NCBI GenBank assembly: GCA_020829485.1
Contig: JAIVFU010000124.1
Span: 1-17,398 of the forward strand
DNA: 17,398 nucleotides
Reading direction: 5' to 3'
DNA from: Nostoc sp. CHAB 5834
Lineage (GTDB): Bacteria; Cyanobacteriota; Cyanobacteriia; Cyanobacteriales; Nostocaceae
The position numbers and the translations under genes were made by a program. Below, in pieces: positions 12,288-17,398 of the stretch. Positions within the stretch are counted from its first letter, which is position 1. The number at the start of each line of letters is the position of its first letter. Under the pieces are notes generated by a model that did not search any database, had not been told where the DNA came from, and was given only the letters and a program-made list of their open reading frames with translations.

Positions 12288-15200
12288 AAGGATTTAGCAA
12301 GCTAGCTTCTCCCTCTTTCTCTGCGCGGCAAGAACTGCGGAAAGTTTTTCGCAAGTTTAACAAACGAGGCAATCTTAGGCGGAATCTTCCAGCGATAAGG
12401 GAAGCAGCAACGATTGAGCATTGGGAACCCTTGCCAGAGCCGATGCCTGAAGCAATGCGATTGGAGTTAGAGCGTAGTGCAATTGATTCTGAAATAGCCG
12501 CGCTTAACTTTAAATCGCTGTCAGGAAATGAAGCCTTTGAATATCTCCTCTACTCCGATAAAATCAGCCGCCGTAATGATGGACGGTTACGCGATGGAGA
12601 TATGCGGCGATATGCTCACCTCTCTGATGGTGGTTGGTGGTGTAGTGGGATAAATATTCTTACCGGGGAAGATGGATTTTGGGGATGCTTCAAGGGCAAC
12701 TCGCCAAGAATAGATGAGGGGAACAGCAAGACAATTAAGTATGAGCATCCCCCAAAAGTTGACACAGAAATTTTTGCTTTAAGGGTTCCCGCTCGGATTT
12801 GGGAATTAATTGGCCGCCGCTACGATGTGGCACTTCCAGAAAATTACCAAAGTTTACCTTATGGTTATTTTTGGCGATGGGTGCAAGAGAATACCCAAAT
12901 TCCCATTATTACTTGCGAGGGTGCAAAAAAAGCAGCAGCGATTTTATCTTGTGGTTACGTTGCAATCGGACTACCCGGAATTTGGGGAGGCCGCCGTCAA
13001 CCAAAGGATGAATACGGCGAAAATAACGGCGAACCATACCTCATCCCACAGTTAGCCGTATTTGCTCAACCAGAGAGGCGAATTTACTTTTGCTTCGATG
13101 CCGATGTTAAGCGCAGCACGGTTAGAAGCGTGAATAATGCGATCGCTAAAACTGCCAAGCTTTTCTCTTTGCGTGGTTGTAAAGAAATCAAGGTAATGGT
13201 GTGGCATTCAGTACTAGGGAAGGGAATTGATGATGTAATAGCCGCTTGTGGACGTGAGCAATTTGATACTATTTACTGCGATGCCCTGAAATTAGATGAG
13301 TGGAACACCAAACAGTCAAGGCGGCTCACATACACACCAGATTTGAGCTTAAATCAGCGTTACTTGGGTGAGTTGGCGATTCCATCGGGTAAGCAGCTAA
13401 TCGGGCTTAAATCGCCAAAAAACACCGGGAAAACTCACTCGCTCCAATGGTTAACTGACCCGATAATTCGCGCTGGTGAGAGGAGAGTTTTAGTAATTAC
13501 TCATCGGGTACAGCTAGCAACTCAGCTTGTAAAAAAGCTGGGATTACCTTTTATTACTGAAATAAAACAGACTGAGCAAGGCTCACATTTTGGAATGGGG
13601 TTAGTAATTGATAGCTTACATCCAAAAAGCCAAGCCAAATTTAACCCTGATGAGTGGAAGGGTTGCTGGTTGATTTTAGATGAAATCATGCAGCTAATTT
13701 GGCATCTGTTAAGCAGTACTACTTGTCAAAGCGATCGCGTAGCAATAATCAAGAATTTTAAGCGGTTGCTACTTAATATTGTTAATTATGGCGGTAAAAT
13801 CTTCATTGCTGATGCTGACTTAAACGATATTGGCATAGATTTTATCAAAGGGGTTTTAGGGCAAGAAATTGATACTTTTCTTGTTGAAAATACGTTTAAG
13901 TTTGTAGAGCCTTGGCAGGTAAATCTAGTAGGGGGTACTAATCCAGCACAGTTAGTAAAAATCCTTACTCAAAAGTTAGAGAATGGGGAAAAATGCTTTG
14001 TTGCTTTATCTGCACAACGAGCTAGTTCTAAATGGGGTTCCCGCAATTTGGAGGCTTACTATAGAAAGTTACTACCACAGTTAAGAATTTTACGAATTGA
14101 TTCTAAAACTACAATTACCCCTGGTCATGCCGCTTTTGGATGTACAGATAATTTAAATGAGGTAATTAAAGATTATGATTTAGTTCTCACTACCTCAACT
14201 ATTGAGACTGGGGTATCAATTGAAGAAAAGCATTTTGATTATGTTTTTGGAATTTTTCAAGGCGTACAAACTACCGATGGTGTGAGACAGCATTTATCGC
14301 GTTATCGCCCTCCAGTTCCGCGTTATATTTGGCTTACTCCAGTAGGTATCAATAGGGTAGGCAATGGCTCGAGTAGTGTCAGGGCATTACTAGCAGGTGA
14401 GTACAGAAAGGATAAAGCCAATATTAAAAAGCTAGCTGAACTGGGATTTGAAGAAACAATAGAAGGCAGGCTTGAAAGTATTTACATTAATACTTGGGCT
14501 AAATTGGGAGCTATCATCAATGATGGAATGAATCATTATTCCCAGCAAATTATTAGTGATTTAAAATCCGAGGGGCATATCATCTGTGAAGTCAGCGCGG
14601 ATGAGTTACCGGAAGCCGCAGAAATAGAAGCTACCAAGCAAGCAATTTATGAGAACTGCAACAAAGAATATGCGGGACATTGTAAGAGTGTAACCGCATC
14701 TGAAAGCATCACAGATGAACAGTTTTTGAAATTAGATAAACAAAATTGCAAAACTGAGGAGCAACAGCTACAACACAGAAAAGGTGAGATTGAAAGGCGC
14801 TATAACGTGACTGTCACTCCAGAATTAGTAGAGCAAGATGATAAAAACTGGTATTCACTAATTCGGCTTCATTACTACCTCAGTGAAGGTAGAGAGTTTC
14901 TACCAGACAGGGAAAAAAATGTAATGTCTACCGCTTTAAAAAATGGTGATGGTGATTATTTTATTCCTGATACTAACAAAAGCCTTATTAATAAAAAGAT
15001 TGATGCTTTAGACGCTCTAAAAATTGATGCAATTATGCAAGCTCAGGAAATTAGTAATAATCACCAGTCAGCAATTGAACTGCTAGAAACTGGTAAGAAA
15101 AACTCTTACGATTTTAAATTGGTGTTAGGTGTGGATTTTGCAAAAATAAAAACACCGATAGAAGCTTATAGGCGGGTATTAGACTTGATTGATTATAAAT

Positions 15201-15907
15201 TACCCATGCTGAGAAAAGAAGGTGGACGCGGACAACAAATAAGAATTTACGGCACTCCAGCCCCAAGCTTCCAAAAAGATGATGAGGGGAATCTGGTTTT
15301 GGTTGATGGTCGGGCTGTTCCCGTTAGCGATCGCCGCGAGGAAGTTTTCGCTGCATGGGTAGAACGCGATACCTTAGCTAGGGAGAAATTAGCCGCCGCC
15401 AAACTAGAGGCACAAGCACAGGCACAAGCAATAATTTCATCCTCCCAATTGTCAGCAGTTGTAGAACCCGAAATTAATCCACTTCCTACATTACAAGAGC
15501 AGTACACAAAGCAGGAAACACAGACAATAGCAGTCATTCAAGAGTCATCAGCTGTTAGTCATCAGTCATTAGTAGAAACAGCAGCAACGAAACTGCGGGA
15601 ACTTTGCCACTGGGGAGAACTGACCCTAACCCAATCAGAAGTAGATCAGGCATGGTCATTGCTTACCCAAGATGAGCAATCACACCTCTGGCAACTTCAC
15701 CAAGAATATCAACAGATACCATCTTTAGAACAATTAGCACAACAGGCGATCGCTCAACAGGCAGAAATCAAAGAAGTAGGGTTTGGCTCTCACTTCCGCA
15801 GTTATATAATCAAATCGGTGTGTGATGGAGTTGCGATCGCCCGTCGATGTTGGGGACTTAAGGATGAGTGCGAAATTGAGTTAAACCAACTTTTATTTAC
15901 TGGGTGA
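12284..15907 (+). CDS. Plasmid replication protein, CyRepA1-type primase-helicase
   Basis: This 1207-residue protein initiates plasmid replication. After an N-terminal segment (1-200), a TOPRIM-like DUF3854 primase domain shows TCEGAKKAAAIL (210-221; Glu212), the metal-binding FCFDADVK (269-276; Asp272, Asp274) and GKGIDDVI (312-319). A helicase domain follows, with Walker A SPKNTGKTHS (377-386; Lys383, Thr384), Walker B CWLILDEIMQ (461-470; Asp466, Glu467), TTSTIETGVSI (636-646) and a motif VI-like GVRQHLSRYR (666-675). The rest is helical with a Gln/Ala-rich coiled segment around 1045-1060. This order is known for cyanobacterial plasmid CyRepA1. All core motifs look intact. The ATG overlaps the upstream stop and has a strong GGAGGTGGGAG. 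Its last 15 bp overlap the convergent HTH gene. Confidence 0.9.
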   Translation: MKGFSKLASPSFSARQELRKVFRKFNKRGNLRRNLPAIREAATIEHWEPLPEPMPEAMRLELERSAIDSEIAALNFKSLSGNEAFEYLLYSDKISRRNDGRLRDGDMRRYAHLSDGGWWCSGINILTGEDGFWGCFKGNSPRIDEGNSKTIKYEHPPKVDTEIFALRVPARIWELIGRRYDVALPENYQSLPYGYFWRWVQENTQIPIITCEGAKKAAAILSCGYVAIGLPGIWGGRRQPKDEYGENNGEPYLIPQLAVFAQPERRIYFCFDADVKRSTVRSVNNAIAKTAKLFSLRGCKEIKVMVWHSVLGKGIDDVIAACGREQFDTIYCDALKLDEWNTKQSRRLTYTPDLSLNQRYLGELAIPSGKQLIGLKSPKNTGKTHSLQWLTDPIIRAGERRVLVITHRVQLATQLVKKLGLPFITEIKQTEQGSHFGMGLVIDSLHPKSQAKFNPDEWKGCWLILDEIMQLIWHLLSSTTCQSDRVAIIKNFKRLLLNIVNYGGKIFIADADLNDIGIDFIKGVLGQEIDTFLVENTFKFVEPWQVNLVGGTNPAQLVKILTQKLENGEKCFVALSAQRASSKWGSRNLEAYYRKLLPQLRILRIDSKTTITPGHAAFGCTDNLNEVIKDYDLVLTTSTIETGVSIEEKHFDYVFGIFQGVQTTDGVRQHLSRYRPPVPRYIWLTPVGINRVGNGSSSVRALLAGEYRKDKANIKKLAELGFEETIEGRLESIYINTWAKLGAIINDGMNHYSQQIISDLKSEGHIICEVSADELPEAAEIEATKQAIYENCNKEYAGHCKSVTASESITDEQFLKLDKQNCKTEEQQLQHRKGEIERRYNVTVTPELVEQDDKNWYSLIRLHYYLSEGREFLPDREKNVMSTALKNGDGDYFIPDTNKSLINKKIDALDALKIDAIMQAQEISNNHQSAIELLETGKKNSYDFKLVLGVDFAKIKTPIEAYRRVLDLIDYKLPMLRKEGGRGQQIRIYGTPAPSFQKDDEGNLVLVDGRAVPVSDRREEVFAAWVERDTLAREKLAAAKLEAQAQAQAIISSSQLSAVVEPEINPLPTLQEQYTKQETQTIAVIQESSAVSHQSLVETAATKLRELCHWGELTLTQSEVDQAWSLLTQDEQSHLWQLHQEYQQIPSLEQLAQQAIAQQAEIKEVGFGSHFRSYIIKSVCDGVAIARRCWGLKDECEIELNQLLFTG

Positions 15908-16417
15908 AATGGAGGGAGTAGTAATATTTTTTAATTCCTGTTCCATATTTAAAATATTGGTTGCGACAATTTCTGCGTGTCTCTGACTTGCAACTTTTTC
16001 TTGTAGAAGTAGCTGTATAGCATCTAGAATTGAGTAATTTCTGATATCTAGCCCTAACAATTTTGAGCGCCTTTCAGATACTTTAATTAATCTATCTATA
16101 GCGCGAAAATCTGGTGAATCTCCCTGTAAGCAGTTCATTAGCTTATCTTGTAACGCTTCCAAAAGCGATAACTCTTTTTGCCTTAGCTGATCTCGTCCCT
16201 GCCAAACATTGCTTACTATCTCAGTTGCTACTTTTGCAGTTTGCTGGCTTGCCACTTGCCCAGCTTCAGAAGCCTGTAGCGCCTGCATAAAATCTTGCTC
16301 TCTTTGCCAGCGCTGGATTGTTCGTGGTGTCGTGTCTAGAGCCTCGGCGACATCTTTTTGAGCCATTCCCGTAGCTAATAGCGCAATACATTGTATTTGT
16401 TTCTCAGAAAGCGACAT
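15893..16417 (-). CDS. Helix-turn-helix protein, terminase-small-subunit-like
   Basis: I choose the ATG at 16417 (174 residues). A TTG at 16426 would add three residues but lies inside the GCGAC repeat array. Residues about 5-42 form a helix-turn-helix, LSEKQIQCIALLATGMAQKD with AEALDTTPRTIQRW, like the phage terminase small subunit and phBC6A51-type regulators. The rest is helical (about 55-170), likely an oligomerisation region. It is convergent with Rep and overlaps its last 15 bp, so transcription through either gene produces RNA antisense to the other. No clear Shine-Dalgarno. The upstream array of GCGAC sites is probably its own operator. Roles in copy control or partition are both possible. 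Confidence 0.75.
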   Translation of the reverse strand: MSLSEKQIQCIALLATGMAQKDVAEALDTTPRTIQRWQREQDFMQALQASEAGQVASQQTAKVATEIVSNVWQGRDQLRQKELSLLEALQDKLMNCLQGDSPDFRAIDRLIKVSERRSKLLGLDIRNYSILDAIQLLLQEKVASQRHAEIVATNILNMEQELKNITTPSISPSK

Positions 16418-16468
16418 AGGCGACAAGAAAAGGCGACATACGCGACGAAAACGCGACGAAAACGCGAC
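16411..16468. repeat. Array of six helically phased GCGAC sites
   Basis: GCGAC occurs at 16411, 16420, 16433, 16442, 16453 and 16464. Spacings of 9, 13, 9, 11 and 11 bp put every copy close to a multiple of 10.5 bp, that is, on one helix face. The last three are in an 11-bp tandem unit ACGCGACGAAA. The array covers the start codon and leader of the HTH gene, so an autoregulatory operator or replication/partition iteron set is likely. Confidence 0.65.
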
Positions 16469-16552
16469 AAATCAAGTCTACCTCAGCTTCCTAGCTTTTA
16501 GGTGGTTGGACGCGATCGCCCTTCCCTTTCCTCTTCCCTCCAATACCCGATG

Positions 16553-16575
16553 CCCCACTTAAATCACGAGTGGGG
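16553..16575 (+). terminator. Hairpin, possible terminator
   Basis: CCCCACT (16553-16559) pairs with AGTGGGG (16569-16575) across a 9-nt loop and is followed by TTAATTTT. No gene ends nearby on the plus strand. Similar GC-rich hairpins are scattered through Nostoc intergenic DNA, so it may simply be a repeat element. Confidence 0.35.
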
Positions 16576-16682
16576 TTAATTTTGGGATTCTAGGGGTGTG
16601 TATGGTCGTGGCTGTGGAATGTACCCGAAAATTGGTGTAGGGGATTGTGGGGTGTATAGTGGGTGCGATCGCCCAATCTCAA

Positions 16683-16708
16683 ATGCCCAATGACCAATGC
16701 CCAATGCC
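16683..16708 (+). repeat. Nostoc-type short tandem repeat (CCCAATG)
   Basis: AATGCCCAATGACCAATGCC and the following CAATGCC contain degenerate copies of the heptamer CCCAATG. Short tandemly repeated heptamers of this kind are a known hallmark of heterocystous cyanobacteria and support the organism assignment. Confidence 0.6.
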
Positions 16709-16737
16709 TAAAAATAGATTGGAGGTTTAGGGGTTTT

Positions 16738-16850
16738 GGTAGTCACGAGGTTATTTGGTAGTCACGATGTTTAATATCTATTTATATAGAGGTCGTGACT
16801 ACGGTATCAAGTTCTGATACAAAATAAGGGGATATTCAGTGGTGACTACC
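16738..16850. repeat. Regulatory/iteron module A
   Basis: The module holds GGTAGTCACGA at 16738-16748 and 16757-16767, its inverse TCGTGACTAC at 16793-16802, and the inverse variant GTGGTGACTACC at 16839-16850. Between the second and third lies the inner repeat TCTAT-TTAT-ATAGA (16777-16790), and between the third and fourth lies GTATCA-AGTTC-TGATAC (16804-16820). TATAAA (16860-16865) follows about 10 bp after the last site, so these sites may control a promoter. Confidence 0.7.
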
Positions 16851-16935
16851 ATCTTGTGTATAAAGCGTAGCAAGGTAAAACAGTATAGCGATTGCCCGTA
16901 GCCACAAGAGATTTAAAGTGGGGTTTAGGGGTTTT

Positions 16936-17060
16936 GGTAGTCATGTCTGGTAGTCACGAGGATTTTGGTAGTCACGAGGATTAATATCTATTTATATAGA
17001 GGTCGTGACTACGGTATCAAGCTCTGATACAAAACGTAGTTATTTTCAGTGGTGACTACC
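16936..17060. repeat. Regulatory/iteron module B, 210 bp from module A
   Basis: Module B repeats module A with an extra site: GGTAGTCATG (16936-16945), GGTAGTCACGA (16949-16959 and 16967-16977), TCGTGACTAC (17003-17012) and GTGGTGACTACC (17049-17060). The block 16981-17034 matches 16771-16824 with a single change (T to C in the GTATCA hairpin loop). Corresponding sites in the two modules are exactly 210 bp apart, 20 turns at 10.5 bp. Confidence 0.7.
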
Positions 17061-17178
17061 ACATTTGTATAAAACTTGGCATTGTTAATGCAGTATAGTG
17101 TAGGCGATCGCTAACCATAGATTTATTCAAGCTAACTACTCAAGTTATTGTTGAAAATCCAATGGATGAAAACTGAGG

Positions 17179-17286
17179 TTAGGGATGGGAGCGATGATTT
17201 TCTCTAAGAATTTCAAAGTAGCGTTGCCACCACTCCAGATAACCACGCTGACGATTTGGTGCGATCGCTTGCTTAGTACACGTCAC
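17179..17286 (-). pseudogene. Possible gene remnant or very small protein
   Basis: From a GTG at 17286 an open frame of 35 codons runs to TAA at 17179. It encodes protein-like sequence with a Tyr/Trp-rich core (NRQRGYLEWWQRYFEILREN) and no low-complexity bias. The frame stays open upstream to a TGA near 17335 without an ATG. It looks like the 3' end of a decayed gene or a mini-protein. I recognise no family, and the opposite strand is also open for 50 codons from 17184. Confidence 0.3.
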
Positions 17287-17346
17287 CGCAAAAAAGGGTC
17301 GGAAATAGAGGAGGATATTTTTTGTAGGGTAGTATAAAAATCAGAC

Positions 17347-17398
17347 ATGCAAGGACGTATCTCAAGTATCCGGGTTGAAATGACTAGTGAGCAACAAG
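17347..17398 (+). CDS. Start of a gene cut by the window end
   Basis: An ATG at 17347 opens a frame to the last base of the window, reading MQGRISSIRVEMTSEQQ. TAGTATAAA (17331-17339) just upstream may be a -10 element, which would leave almost no leader. The alternating hydrophobic start (ISSIRVEM) would suit the strand of a ribbon-helix-helix protein, as plasmid partition or copy-control genes often encode. Seventeen codons are too few to be sure. Confidence 0.35.
   Translation, partial: MQGRISSIRVEMTSEQQ

Larger units (their letters stand above)
16427..17346. other. Long non-coding region with repeat arrays
   Basis: I find no full-length gene here. The stretch contains the end of the GCGAC array, a CCCCACT/AGTGGGG hairpin (16553-16575), a Nostoc-type CCCAATG short repeat tract (16683-16708) and the two-module GGTAGTCACGA array (16738-17060). 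Three HIP1 elements and a possible gene remnant (17179-17286) complete it. Arrays of binding sites without genes suggest an origin or centromere-like partition site. Confidence 0.6.

Noticed and set aside
15247..15537. 96-codon minus-strand frame inside rep
   Set aside because: Ser/Ala/Cys-rich shadow of the Rep C-terminal region, with no start signal.
16757..16802. Protelomerase target palindrome
   Set aside because: Only the 10-bp outer arms are complementary. The 25-bp centre is not symmetric about the same axis, so it cannot be a replicated hairpin telomere.
16738..17060. CRISPR array
   Set aside because: Units are short, occur in both orientations and are irregularly spaced, with no uniform spacers and no cas genes.

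Overview
The window looks like part of a plasmid or plasmid-like accessory element from a filamentous cyanobacterium of the Nostoc/Anabaena group. The evidence is about twenty copies of the HIP1 palindrome GCGATCGC, a heptameric CCCAATG-type short repeat near 16,690, and a replication protein with the layout of the CyRepA1 family found on cyanobacterial plasmids. There are no rRNA, tRNA or central-metabolism genes. Neither end coincides with a clear replicon end.

Layout: (1) 1-861 is non-coding and rich in inverted repeats, with iteron-like TTGGGGAAT units in both orientations around a 13-bp-stem palindrome. (2) 862-1407 encodes a small exported protein. (3) 1559-2318 is a HigB/HigA-like toxin-antitoxin pair on the minus strand. 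(4) 2501-3178 is a catalytic-domain-only tyrosine recombinase, tail to tail with a 616-aa telomere-resolvase (protelomerase) family protein at 3189-5039. The resolvase promoter region carries a cluster of TAAC(A/A-G)GTTA-type operator sites, and a small divergent gene follows. (5) 5429-10413, minus strand, is a compact run of seven genes: HTH protein, low-complexity 208-aa protein, 78-aa protein, 64-aa helical protein, 221-aa helical protein, 723-aa membrane-anchored coiled-coil P-loop ATPase with a C-terminal zinc ribbon, and a GIY-YIG-fold protein with a C-terminal membrane helix. This is the best candidate for an undescribed system. (6) 10707-11224 is a ribbon-helix-helix protein coupled to a coiled-coil protein. 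(7) 11225-11793 is a likely origin/leader region, followed by a translationally coupled three-gene operon ending in the 1207-aa primase-helicase Rep. (8) 15893-16417 is an HTH protein convergent with Rep and headed by six helically phased GCGAC sites. (9) 16427-17346 is mostly non-coding and holds an elaborate array of nine GGTAGTCACGA-type sites organised in two modules exactly 210 bp apart. A new gene may begin at 17347.

Working model: Rep, the RHH pair, the HTH proteins and the several repeat arrays provide replication, copy control and probably partition. The toxin-antitoxin pair stabilises the element. The two tyrosine-recombinase-fold enzymes process DNA ends, dimers or integration. The membrane ATPase/GIY-YIG operon may act on DNA at the membrane (transfer, segregation or defence). 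The catalytic-core match of the 616-aa protein to N15 TelN/TelK-type telomere resolvases raises the possibility of a linear hairpin-ended replicon. However, no inverted repeat seen here is a perfect centre-continuous palindrome of telomere size, so the substrate is either outside the window or the enzyme does something else.
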